Shown one piece after another: positions 1-7,320 of a stretch of DNA of 39,449 bases. A program made the translations under genes and the position numbers. The notes under the pieces were generated by a model that was not told where the DNA came from, did no database searches, and saw only the letters and a program-made list of their open reading frames with translations. The number at the start of each line of letters is the position of its first letter. Within the stretch, counting starts at the first letter, position 1. Source of the DNA: Oscillospiraceae bacterium (lineage in GTDB: Bacteria > Bacillota > Clostridia > Oscillospirales > Ruminococcaceae); contig JAIRWC010000036.1 of assembly GCA_031253495.1 (NCBI GenBank), forward strand, positions 1 to 39,449, in the 5' to 3' direction.

Positions 1-114
1 GATGGTAACCTTGTATCCCCTGCTTTTGAGGAGCCTGCCCAAAGAAGCGACGGTTATGCCCTTCCCGACGCCGGAAACGACGCCCCCCGTTACGAAGATG
101 TATTTCGTGTCCAT
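1..114 (-). CDS. pyrG: CTP synthase, N-terminal fragment (runs off the window)
   Basis: Thirty-eight codons are present before the window edge. The start reads [19 protein letters not shown], which is the glutaminase-independent synthetase domain of CTP synthase with its ATP-binding P-loop-like GVVSGVGKG. The enzyme aminates UTP to CTP in the cytoplasm, using glutamine. The ATG at 114 gives the usual family N-terminus. An in-frame ATG at 126 would add MVIK; it lies inside the dispersed repeat and has the better-placed ribosome binding site (GGTGAGG ending 4 bases upstream). The gene is last in view of the minus-strand cluster. Identity is secure; only the exact start is open. Confidence 0.93.
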   Translation of the reverse strand, partial: MDTKYIFVTGGVVSGVGKGITVASLGRLLKSRGYKVTI

Positions 115-198
115 TTTTATGACCATGCCGCCTCACCCCGCGCAAAACTCAATGAAAATCGCGGCGCGGCGAGGAGTCCTTTCTTGTTTTTCAACCTT
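115..198 (-). repeat. Dispersed ~80-bp repeat, copy 1 (upstream of pyrG)
   Basis: About 84 bases match copies at 2369-2452 and 9026-9108. On the minus strand the unit starts near GGTTGAAAAACAAGAAAGG and ends GGGGTGAGGCGGCATGGTCA followed by TAAAA. It carries an imperfect inverted repeat (CCATGCCGC against GCGGCGCGG on the plus strand). The minus strand is open from TTG at 194 to TAA at 117-119 (25 codons). That stop overlaps the ATG at 126, which is in frame with pyrG. The copy fills the gap between the glycosyltransferase-like gene and pyrG. Confidence 0.85.
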
Positions 199-218
199 TT
201 TCCTTCCCGCCCGGTCCG

Positions 219-1043
219 CTATAATTTTTCGATAATATCCGCGACGTATCCGTACTCCGGGAAATCCCGCCTTAACCGGTCGCGGCATTTTTCGCAAAAC
301 CGCTCATACTCGCTTTTGTTCTCCCGCATAACCTGTTTCGCCCCCCACAAATGGGTGTAGCTCACTTGGGGGAAACGCAGCTTATCCCAATCGAGAACGG
401 TTTCGACGCCTTGCCTTTTGTATCGCGCGCACATGGCCAGCAGCCTTTGTTCGGCGTACACCATGTAACGCAGATAATCGCCGCGCGGGTTCGCGTATTT
501 CATAAAGCGCAGGGACCGTGCGACGTAATACCGCTTGAAATCCTCGCCCGGCAGGTAAAGGAAGGCCGTGTTCAAGGGGAGCGCGGAACAGTCGTGGGCG
601 CCGTCGAATTTATACCCTTTTTTCATGTCGAAAAACCCTGTCGGCGGGTATACGTCCGGCATAAGCTCTTCCCTGTGCGCGGCGACGATTTTATCCGAAA
701 ATTCCGGCAGCTTCCACGCTATAAAATCGGTGTCGAGCATTAACAGCGGCGCTTTGGCCGCCCTTAACGCGAACAGCTTTCCCGCCGCCCAAAACGCCCG
801 CGCGTCAATCCCCTCAAAGTCGTCGGGGATGGTAACAAGCACTTCGTCCCATAAACCGGCTATTCCGATACCGCGAATATACGCGGCGCCGGCGGAATCG
901 GCGTGCATTTCGGTTTTGTCGCCGTCTTGCCTGCGGGTTAAGGCGGAAATCGCCGCCGTGTAAAGCTCAAAACGCTCCAAAGAAAACTTTTCGTCGCTTT
1001 TGGCGTAATGCGGCGCGGTCGATAACGAATAAACAACCCTCAT
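219..1043 (-). CDS. Glycosyltransferase-like protein with DXD motif
   Basis: A 274-residue soluble protein without signal peptide or membrane segment. Residues 101-110 read LMLDTDFIAW, a hydrophobic strand followed by an Asp-Thr-Asp triad, as in GT-A fold glycosyltransferases where the DXD binds metal and nucleotide sugar. A HADS motif at 47-50 precedes it. The layout resembles uncharacterised capsular-polysaccharide-type transferases, but no close family is recognised with certainty. The ATG at 1043 overlaps the stop of the preceding small ORF by ATGA, which suggests translational coupling. The role, possibly surface polysaccharide or protein glycosylation, is inference. Confidence 0.6.
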   Translation of the reverse strand: MRVVYSLSTAPHYAKSDEKFSLERFELYTAAISALTRRQDGDKTEMHADSAGAAYIRGIGIAGLWDEVLVTIPDDFEGIDARAFWAAGKLFALRAAKAPLLMLDTDFIAWKLPEFSDKIVAAHREELMPDVYPPTGFFDMKKGYKFDGAHDCSALPLNTAFLYLPGEDFKRYYVARSLRFMKYANPRGDYLRYMVYAEQRLLAMCARYKRQGVETVLDWDKLRFPQVSYTHLWGAKQVMRENKSEYERFCEKCRDRLRRDFPEYGYVADIIEKL

Positions 1044-1294
1044 ATCAAGTCAATCCCGTAACCGAACATATTAAGCGGTTCCCCCGCGATAAGCGCCGTT
1101 AACCCAATCGGCAAGGGGATATACGAGCCTTGGGCGTCATACGAGCCGAAACCAAAAGAGCCGAAACCAAAAGAGCCGAAATTAAAAGAGCCGAAACTAA
1201 ACGAGCCGAAACTAAACGAGCCGGATTTTTCAAAATATTTGTAATACAGGTCTATAAAGCCCGCCCAGTTAAAACTGCCCAAAGTCGCAATCAC
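1040..1294 (-). CDS. Small Gly/Ser/Phe repeat protein, hypothetical
   Basis: An 84-residue ORF starting at GTG 1294, with a purine-rich AAAAGGGGG directly before the start. Its centre (about residues 25-52) is built of five-residue units of the type GSFSF, GSFNF and GSFGF, encoded by 15-bp tandem repeats. The C-terminal part (from about residue 56) is hydrophobic and not repeated. It lies 21 bases after the CCA-like gene and overlaps the next start by ATGA, which argues that it is translated. The start is weak, no family is recognised, and a non-coding leader with an accidental open frame remains possible. Confidence 0.4.
   Translation of the reverse strand: MIATLGSFNWAGFIDLYYKYFEKSGSFSFGSFSFGSFNFGSFGFGSFGFGSYDAQGSYIPLPIGLTALIAGEPLNMFGYGIDLI
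1143..1217. repeat. 15-bp tandem repeat, five units
   Basis: Five consecutive 15-bp units of the form GAGCCGAAACCAAAA (with ATT or ACT variants) on the plus strand, followed by a partial sixth. The period is a multiple of three, so changes in copy number would keep the small ORF on the minus strand open. Confidence 0.9.
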
Positions 1295-1315
1295 CCCCTT
1301 TTCGGTTGTAACTTT

Positions 1316-2368
1316 TTACAGCCGCTCCGCCAGCCGTTTGTAACGCAGCGCGTCGTGTTCGGCTTCGCGGCTTTTTTTCGCGCGGCTTTCGGCGCATTTA
1401 AAGAGCAAAAGCGCCTTTAAGCGTTCGACCGAGTGTTCTTTCAGCAAATCCTTTATATCGCCGTCGTCCGCGTCGGAAACCCTGTCGCGGTTTTCTATGA
1501 TATAACCCACTTCTTTTATCTCTTCCCGGGAATATCCGAACCTCGCCATAATCCGCTCGGCGTAAATGCGGGCGCGTTCGACGTGCCCCAGATAACGCGC
1601 GCCGCCGTCCGAATCGCGGGAACAGCAGTCCGGCTTCCCCAGCTCGCAAAACAGCAAGGACAGGCGCAAAGGCAGCAAAGGCGCGGAACTCCCCACGCTT
1701 TTAAAAGCGCGCGGAAGAAAATCTTCATAATCCCTCACCGGCTCCAACTCCGGGATAAGCGCGAAAAAAACCTCGGCGTATTCGTCAAGAACCGCTCCCG
1801 CCTTTTTCCCGAGGACGACCCGCTCAAAATCCCCGCGCATAAAAGCGGGCCGAACCCCGGCGAGGTCGGGGACAAGACCGAAAATAGCTTCCTTCGTTTC
1901 GGGGGCCACCGTATAATCCTCTTCGGAATACCACGCCAACGCGGGGAGTATATTTTCCGGTTTGGCGCTGTTCGGGGTAAACGCGGCGACGCCTTCCTCC
2001 ATGTGCTTCAGACCGCCGAACGGGTCTTTAAAGCCTTTCTCGGGGCTGTAGGCAATCGCGTCGACGGTAAAGGCGCTTTCGGAAAGCTTCTCCCTCAAAT
2101 CGGCGTACGGCTTTATTCCGGCGGAAACGCCGAGAACCGTTACTATCAATTCGCCTTTGTCCAAATTATCCTCGATAACCTTATACCCGTCGAAAATCGC
2201 CCTTATCCGGTCTAACCCGGCGTTCGCGATAATATCGAAATCAAGGAGGGAACGCCCTTTCAAAAGCGTTCTCGCGCATTTCCCGTAAACGTAGGCGTCG
2301 TACCCGCGCGAACCCAGTTTATCGAGGATTTCAAGCGTTTGTTTGGGCAAATCAAGATTACCGGCCAT
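1316..2368 (-). CDS. CCA-adding enzyme-like nucleotidyltransferase with degenerate motifs
   Basis: The layout is that of HD-type bacterial CCA tRNA nucleotidyltransferases (class II poly(A) polymerase head). RGYDAYVYGKCAR (21-33) stands for the usual GGxVRD region, LLDFDI (41-46) holds the two metal aspartates, and FTVDAIAY plus DPFGGL (about 100-120) match the head domain. The usual RRD before FTINA is absent (here LSESA), the second glycine of GG is lysine, and the nucleotide-recognition EDxxR region is reduced to PENILPALAW. The HD-like region keeps GHVERARIYAERI but lacks the HD pair (CELGKP for HDIGKP). Activity may be lost or altered. The ATG at 2368 is chosen; ATG 2380 inside the repeat would add MVIK. 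Confidence 0.72.
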   Translation of the reverse strand: MAGNLDLPKQTLEILDKLGSRGYDAYVYGKCARTLLKGRSLLDFDIIANAGLDRIRAIFDGYKVIEDNLDKGELIVTVLGVSAGIKPYADLREKLSESAFTVDAIAYSPEKGFKDPFGGLKHMEEGVAAFTPNSAKPENILPALAWYSEEDYTVAPETKEAIFGLVPDLAGVRPAFMRGDFERVVLGKKAGAVLDEYAEVFFALIPELEPVRDYEDFLPRAFKSVGSSAPLLPLRLSLLFCELGKPDCCSRDSDGGARYLGHVERARIYAERIMARFGYSREEIKEVGYIIENRDRVSDADDGDIKDLLKEHSVERLKALLLFKCAESRAKKSREAEHDALRYKRLAERL

Positions 2369-2480
2369 TTTTATGACCATGCCGCCTCACCCCGCGCAAA
2401 ACTCAATGAAGATTGCGGCATGGCGAGGAGCCCTTTCTTGTTTTTCAACCTTATGACCATGCCGCCTCATCCCCAACCGT
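2369..2480 (-). repeat. Dispersed ~80-bp repeat, copy 2 plus partial second unit
   Basis: A full unit (2369-2452) is followed by the first part of a second unit (2453-2475 or so). The ten bases ATGGTCATAA (minus strand) therefore recur exactly 80 bases apart, at 2371-2380 and 2451-2460. The full unit has a perfect 9-bp inverted repeat (CCATGCCGC / GCGGCATGG). The minus strand holds a 29-codon ORF (2460 down to TAA at 2371-2373) beginning MVIRLKNKKG and ending GEAAWS. The TtcA stop codon (TGA at 2467-2469) lies inside the partial unit. Confidence 0.88.
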
Positions 2481-3180
2481 CAACCCCGCTTTTCCTCAAA
2501 GCGGAGAAAATCCTCAGCTTAAAGCCTTTGTCCTCGTGTTCCTTTTGCCGCAAAAACTCTTTTATTTCCTGCCGATAAGTCTTTTTGTCGACGGGGCAAA
2601 GGGACTTAACGATTTCAAAACCGTTCCTTTCGCAGCAGGCGACAATCGCGCTTTCCGGCGCGAAAACCAAAGGGCGTATAAGCGTCAGGTCCTTTACGGA
2701 CAAATAGCTTTTCGGGGAAAAACAGCCTATTCTCCCTTCCTTGAACAAGTTCATCACAAAGGTTTCGACCGCGTCGTCATAACTGTGCGCGAGGGCGATT
2801 TTATTGCAACCCGCGGCTTTCGCCATGTCGTGCAACGCGCCTCTGCGCATTTTGGCGCACAGCGAACACGGATTGGTTTCTTTCCGTATGTCGAAAACTA
2901 TTTCGGCTATATCGGTTCGGGTAAGCGTAAAAGGGACGCCCAGCCCGTCGCAAAAGCGTTTTACGCTTGAAAAATCCCCGTCTTTGCCGTTGAAACGCAA
3001 GTCGAGCGTAACGGCGTGAATATCGAAGCCGAACCCGGCGAAGGCGCGCGTTTTCGCCAAGGCGGCGAGCAAGGCCAAGCTGTCTTTTCCCCCCGAAACG
3101 CCGACGGCGATTTTATCGCCGCTTTGTATCAAGTCAAATTCCTGACAGGCGCGCCTGACATATCCCAATATTTTTCGCAA
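2467..3180 (-). CDS. TtcA-family tRNA thiolation protein (PP-loop ATPase)
   Basis: 237 residues. The PP-loop SGGKDS is at 29-34, the CxxC pair (Cys105, Cys108) lies in NPCSLCAKMRRG, LAHSYDDAVETF follows at about 130-141, and a third cysteine is at 195 in SLCPVDK. This is the cysteine layout of TtcA-type proteins, which bind an Fe-S cluster and activate a tRNA cytidine with ATP for 2-thiolation. The length is at the short end for the family. The start at 3180 follows the permease stop by 3 bases, so the two are probably co-translated. Its C-terminus ends within a dispersed repeat. Paralogues of other specificity exist, so the exact substrate is not fixed. Confidence 0.82.
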   Translation of the reverse strand: MRKILGYVRRACQEFDLIQSGDKIAVGVSGGKDSLALLAALAKTRAFAGFGFDIHAVTLDLRFNGKDGDFSSVKRFCDGLGVPFTLTRTDIAEIVFDIRKETNPCSLCAKMRRGALHDMAKAAGCNKIALAHSYDDAVETFVMNLFKEGRIGCFSPKSYLSVKDLTLIRPLVFAPESAIVACCERNGFEIVKSLCPVDKKTYRQEIKEFLRQKEHEDKGFKLRIFSALRKSGVDGWG

Positions 3181-3183
3181 GGT

Positions 3184-5994
3184 CTAATCTTCTCCCAACT
3201 TTAAAGCCTTGTTCACGCTGATATTCCTTATGATGCCGCCGAGCGCGGCGAACCCCGCCCCCAGCATTACGGCAATCAGAATATACATCCTTATATAATC
3301 CCGTCGGGCGGCGGCTACGTAAAACGGCGGAATCTGTTCGGAAACGGCGTACATATTTTGGAACAGGGGGACGAAAAGGTCGCTCGTTACGCCGCCGATT
3401 ATAAACGCCGCCGCTATGGACGCCCCCGACACCAAAAGCTGCTCATAGCCGAGAACGCCGATAATTTCACGGAAACTCAGCCCCATGGCCCGCATAACCC
3501 CGAACAAAAGCGTACGCCCCTTTATCGACAGAATCCAGTATATCAAAAAGCCTATCACCGTCATCGCCATAATAACCGTGAAACCGAGGGTCAAAGCGCC
3601 GTTCATGCCTTGAAGCTTAGGGTCGGTTTTCGCGGCAATCAGCTGTTGCGACGAATCGGTAAGCGTCTGAATGGGGAGGTTGTTCGCCTTTATGTCGTCG
3701 TAAAGCGCCTCGCTCCCCGCGCCCTTTTCCATCTTCAGCCATATTTCATACGGTTCAAGCTCCGTTTGCGCGCGGACAAAGTTATAATTCATCACCGCGA
3801 AAGACCTTTCGGCGGCGGCGCCGTCCCTGTCGGTCTCATAGGGGTTGATTCCCGGCCACCAGTCCGTTATCGCGATAACCGTCGCGTTTATCACGTTGCT
3901 TCTGCCCCACCTTACCGTAACGCCGTCGCCCAATCCCAAGCCCGCGCTTTCGCCGAGCGAGCGGGAAATGATTATCCCCGACTTATATTCCGTGAGCGCG
4001 TTGCAATAGTTCCACCAGTGAACGGGGAGCAAATCGTCGCGAAACCACGCCGTCCGGGCGAATTTATCGGGTTCGACGGCCATAAGGGTTACGGTTCGGG
4101 TTCCGCCGGACGAACCGGAAACGGGCGCGACCCTGACCGATTCGTTCCGCAGAACCTTGGCGGCGGTTTCGACCCCCGCCAGGTTCTCGTATTTCTCAAA
4201 ATCCGTTTCCTTGTAATAAAAAGCCGCGTCCCCGCCGCCGTCGCTTGAAAGCCAATACTCTTTCAAAGTAACGTCGGCGCCGTTGGAATAGTATATCATG
4301 TCGGATTTATTGTTGTTGATTGTGCGGGCGGTGTTCGCGGAGAAGATGCCGAGCGAAAACGTGATTACCAAAAACAGCATCAAAAACCGCTCTCCGCCGT
4401 CGCTCCTTCGGACGGCGGTAATCGCGATATACTGCGAAGGGTTCCAAAACCGCCTGCCCAACAGATAAATTAACGAAAGCGCGTAAGGATAAACGCGCAG
4501 GAAAAACAGCCCCAGCCCCATTATCAGGCAAGAGGAAAATATGAAAAGCAGCGGGTCGATTTCCCCCGTGGGGGAAAACGCGTTTTCCTCAATCGCCTTT
4601 TCGACGCCGGAGGTGTAAAAGTATAAAAACGCCAACCCCGCCCCGATTAGGATAAAATCCGCCATGAACTTTTCCCATAACGGCGTTTTGGCGGATTTCA
4701 CGCGGTTACGCTTATACTGCACGATTGAAAGGCGCGACGCCGGGATAACGGGCAGCACGGCGGTTACGAAAAACACGGCGACCGCCGCAAAGGCGTAAAT
4801 CAGCGCCGCGGAAGTGATTTTCGCGGATAAGCCGCGCCTGTTCACAAATTCCAAAAACCCGTCGGACACCCCGAGGAAGCGGCACAGCGCCAACCCCGCA
4901 AACGGCGCGCAGACGAATGATATTATCCCCAACACGCCCGCTTCCATGGCGTAAAGCGAGAAAATCTGCCCCCCCGACGCGCCGCGGCTTCTTAAAAGCG
5001 AGATTTCGTTGCGCTCCCCCTCCACGTTCAGCCGCGAAACCATAAAGAGATAAAACCCCAGCATAACCATCACGGGAATCTGCAAAGCCCAAAGGACGCG
5101 CGTCAAACTCGCCGCCCTGTCGACATACTCGAGCAGAATGTCGTACGCGCCCATTTGGAATTTGAACCCGATTTCCGGATACACCGAAAAATCGTCCCGT
5201 ATGGCGGCGGTAACCGCGCCGATTTTGTTCATGTCGAGCTTTCGATAATCCAAACCGTACCGCGCGTATATTTCCGACGCCAAAACCGTGCCCGACGGCA
5301 AAAGCTCGTTCAAATAATAATCGTAGTCCACGATAAGCGAAGTCATATAGGCGTCCATCTTTTCCGACCAATAAACGTCTTTTTCGTCCAAAGGCTCAAA
5401 AACGCCGACCACCCTGACCTTAAAACGCTCGCGCGAGGCTTCGGAAGGGCTGATTTCATATTCCCCGCCCAAGGATATGCCCAAGACCTTGAGCGCCTGC
5501 TCGGAAACCGCGACCTCAATTACCCCGTCCTCCCCCGTTTCGGAATACATTCGCCCGCTCGTTATGTTTACGCGCCCGGCGAAGCCCGTCATGGCGGAAA
5601 CCCTCACGCGGCTCGTGGAATGGCTGCTCCCCTCGCTGACCGAGCCTTTTACGATATACAGCATACTGTCGCGGATAACGGTTTTCCGCGAACTCGCGGG
5701 AATACCGACGCGTTTTACGCGCTCTTCGGCGAAATCGGGCAGAATCCCGGCGATATCGCGGACGGCGTCCGCCGGCGCCCCCGTCCTGAGCTCAAGCCAA
5801 ACGTTGTATTCCCCGGGGAAAGCGTCCGTCTTCGACTGATACTCCTCCATATCCTTGATTAACATTCTCTGCAGGGACGCGTCCGTGTATATGGGGACGG
5901 CGCACATCACGCCCGCCGCCGTCATAAACCCGACCAAAAGGCACAAAACCATCCATTTCGTGCTGAACATTTTCCTGAATAAGACAGTAAACAT
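3184..5994 (-). CDS. FtsX/MacB-type ABC transporter permease
   Basis: 936 residues with a duplicated FtsX architecture. An N-terminal membrane segment (about 14-36) is followed by a large extracytoplasmic domain, a membrane block from about 300 to 550, a second extracytoplasmic domain, and three closing helices (about 815-925). Each FtsX module shows a cytoplasmic charged turn next to a helix, for example NEISLLRSRGAS and LLFGVMRAMGLS. Such permeases act as mechanotransmission machines that move lipoproteins, peptides or drugs with an ATPase partner. No ATPase gene is present in the window; the adaptor lies just upstream. The ATG at 5994 is 31 bases after the adaptor stop. Confidence 0.88.
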   Translation of the reverse strand: MFTVLFRKMFSTKWMVLCLLVGFMTAAGVMCAVPIYTDASLQRMLIKDMEEYQSKTDAFPGEYNVWLELRTGAPADAVRDIAGILPDFAEERVKRVGIPASSRKTVIRDSMLYIVKGSVSEGSSHSTSRVRVSAMTGFAGRVNITSGRMYSETGEDGVIEVAVSEQALKVLGISLGGEYEISPSEASRERFKVRVVGVFEPLDEKDVYWSEKMDAYMTSLIVDYDYYLNELLPSGTVLASEIYARYGLDYRKLDMNKIGAVTAAIRDDFSVYPEIGFKFQMGAYDILLEYVDRAASLTRVLWALQIPVMVMLGFYLFMVSRLNVEGERNEISLLRSRGASGGQIFSLYAMEAGVLGIISFVCAPFAGLALCRFLGVSDGFLEFVNRRGLSAKITSAALIYAFAAVAVFFVTAVLPVIPASRLSIVQYKRNRVKSAKTPLWEKFMADFILIGAGLAFLYFYTSGVEKAIEENAFSPTGEIDPLLFIFSSCLIMGLGLFFLRVYPYALSLIYLLGRRFWNPSQYIAITAVRRSDGGERFLMLFLVITFSLGIFSANTARTINNNKSDMIYYSNGADVTLKEYWLSSDGGGDAAFYYKETDFEKYENLAGVETAAKVLRNESVRVAPVSGSSGGTRTVTLMAVEPDKFARTAWFRDDLLPVHWWNYCNALTEYKSGIIISRSLGESAGLGLGDGVTVRWGRSNVINATVIAITDWWPGINPYETDRDGAAAERSFAVMNYNFVRAQTELEPYEIWLKMEKGAGSEALYDDIKANNLPIQTLTDSSQQLIAAKTDPKLQGMNGALTLGFTVIMAMTVIGFLIYWILSIKGRTLLFGVMRAMGLSFREIIGVLGYEQLLVSGASIAAAFIIGGVTSDLFVPLFQNMYAVSEQIPPFYVAAARRDYIRMYILIAVMLGAGFAALGGIIRNISVNKALKLGED

Positions 5995-6025
5995 TTAGAA
6001 CCCAATCCCACATTCCGGCGAACCG

Positions 6026-6994
6026 TTATTTGACCACGACCTGCTGCCCCGCTTCCAGACCGCTGACAATCTCCGTTTCCGTGGCGTTGGAAATGCCGAC
6101 GGCGACTTCGACGTCCCTTTTTTCACCGTCCTCGAAAATCTGCACGTAGGTTTTGCCGTCTAAATTCTTCACAAGGTTTTTCGGGATAATCACCGCGTTT
6201 TCGCTTTTTCCGAGTATAAGGATTATGTCCGCCAATTTCCCCAAATCGGAAAACGTCGGAGCCTCCCCCGCGAAGTCCGCCCATAAGGCGTTCGCGTCCT
6301 CCGCGCCCTCGTCCCGCGCGTCCCGCGGGGTTCGGGTAATCACGCCCGCGTAACCGTCGCCGCCGATTTTAATTTCCACCGCGTCGCCCTTGGCGTAAAC
6401 GTTTACGTCGGTTAACGTCGCGGCGACGTGCAAATCGTCCGGGTCGATTATCCGGACCAAAACGCGGTAAGGGTTGATTTCCTCGCCGGGGTTCAACCGC
6501 TCCACGAAAGAAACCCGCCCCGACGCGGGAGCGTAAATCTTCGAGCCGTCCATGCGGTTTTGATACTGCTCATAAGCGTTTTGGGCCAGTTCCATCTCCA
6601 ACTTGTCCGTTTGCGCCCCGGTGGCCGCGTATGTCAAAGCCGCCAGCTCCGCGTTCAACCGCGCGGCTTCCAAATCGAAATCAAGCTCGCCCACGTCCAA
6701 TTCGGCAATCAAGTCCCCCTTTTCCACGAAATCGCCGGGGCGCGGGTACACGGTTTTCAGGTTCCCGGTATAATCGGTGAAAAAGCAGTCCGCTTGTGCG
6801 CGGGAAACGACGTAGCCCGTCGTCACCGCGCGGGAAACGATTTCCCCGCGTTTGGCCGTATAGGTGACGTAGGTAACTTCGTCCCGCATTATGACGGGCG
6901 GGGCCAAAATCGGTTCCTCGTCGGGGAAGAAAAAGCACGAGGCGAGCAAAAAAGCCGTAAGCAAAACGGTCGGCGCGTACGCTAATCTTTTCAT
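6026..6994 (-). CDS. Periplasmic adaptor / membrane fusion lipoprotein (HlyD/MacA-like)
   Basis: 322 residues from the ATG at 6994, preceded by AAGGA nine bases upstream. A further in-frame start at 7036 is rejected because it lies almost on the promoter. The N-terminus is a lipoprotein signal peptide with lipobox LLASC and Cys20. A biotinyl-lipoyl-like half motif follows (GDFVEKGDLIAELD), then a short helical hairpin, the second half (APASGRVSFV), a beta-barrel domain and a C-terminal membrane-proximal domain ending VSGLEAGQQVVVK. Adaptors of this family link FtsX-type permeases to the outer envelope or, in Gram-positives, to the exterior. It is first in the operon. Confidence 0.87.
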   Translation of the reverse strand: MKRLAYAPTVLLTAFLLASCFFFPDEEPILAPPVIMRDEVTYVTYTAKRGEIVSRAVTTGYVVSRAQADCFFTDYTGNLKTVYPRPGDFVEKGDLIAELDVGELDFDLEAARLNAELAALTYAATGAQTDKLEMELAQNAYEQYQNRMDGSKIYAPASGRVSFVERLNPGEEINPYRVLVRIIDPDDLHVAATLTDVNVYAKGDAVEIKIGGDGYAGVITRTPRDARDEGAEDANALWADFAGEAPTFSDLGKLADIILILGKSENAVIIPKNLVKNLDGKTYVQIFEDGEKRDVEVAVGISNATETEIVSGLEAGQQVVVK

Positions 6995-7026
6995 TATCCG
7001 CGTTCCTTGTGTGATTTTATACGTAC

Positions 7027-7055
7027 ATTTTACCACCTTTCGGTATTTTTTTCAA
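7027..7055 (-). promoter_or_regulatory. Sigma-70 promoter of the adaptor-permease-ttcA cluster
   Basis: On the minus strand TTGAAA (7050-7055), a 17-base spacer and TAAAAT (7027-7032) lie about 33 bases before the adaptor ATG. No other strong promoter is seen down to pyrG, so this may drive the whole minus-strand cluster. Confidence 0.7.
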
Positions 7056-7107
7056 CAGGTTTTATGAAATTTTTATTTAACGGGCGCGCCGGCTGCGCAT
7101 TGTTCCG

Positions 7108-7210
7108 TAAAGCCGCTTTAAGGTTTTCCGCGGCGAACGCGGGTGAAAACCCCGCGTGTGAAGCGGCGGGAAATAACGGCGCCTTGCCGGGAACCGCCGT
7201 TATTCCCCGC
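7108..7210. promoter_or_regulatory. Divergent intergenic region with hairpins and a palindrome
   Basis: The 326-base gap between the adaptor and the first MCP holds several symmetric elements. They are a 13-bp palindrome TAAAGCCGCTTTA (7108-7120), a hairpin ACGCGGG/CCCGCGT (7137-7157) and a 10-bp stem AATAACGGCG/CGCCGTTATT (7172-7204). The palindrome recurs inside the MCP promoter. No T-tract follows the hairpins, so they do not look like plain terminators. Confidence 0.5.
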
Positions 7211-7256
7211 GTTGTCGGAATTTTTGAAAAAAGTTGCGATTTTTTCCGAAAAGCTA

Positions 7257-7287
7257 TTGACATTAAAGCCGCTTTATCCTTTATAGT
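7257..7287 (+). promoter_or_regulatory. Promoter of MCP gene 1 with embedded palindrome
   Basis: TTGACA at 7257-7262 and TATAGT at 7282-7287 are separated by 19 bases, longer than ideal. The spacer contains a second exact copy of TAAAGCCGCTTTA (7264-7276), so a repressor or activator bound there would sit between the -35 and -10 boxes. Confidence 0.6.
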
Positions 7288-7320
7288 GAAATTACGGGGA
7301 CGAAACGGGGGGGACGCGAG

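Noticed and set aside
2413-2970. Plus-strand ORF running from the repeat across ttcA
   Set aside because: It has no motifs and is antisense to a clear PP-loop enzyme.
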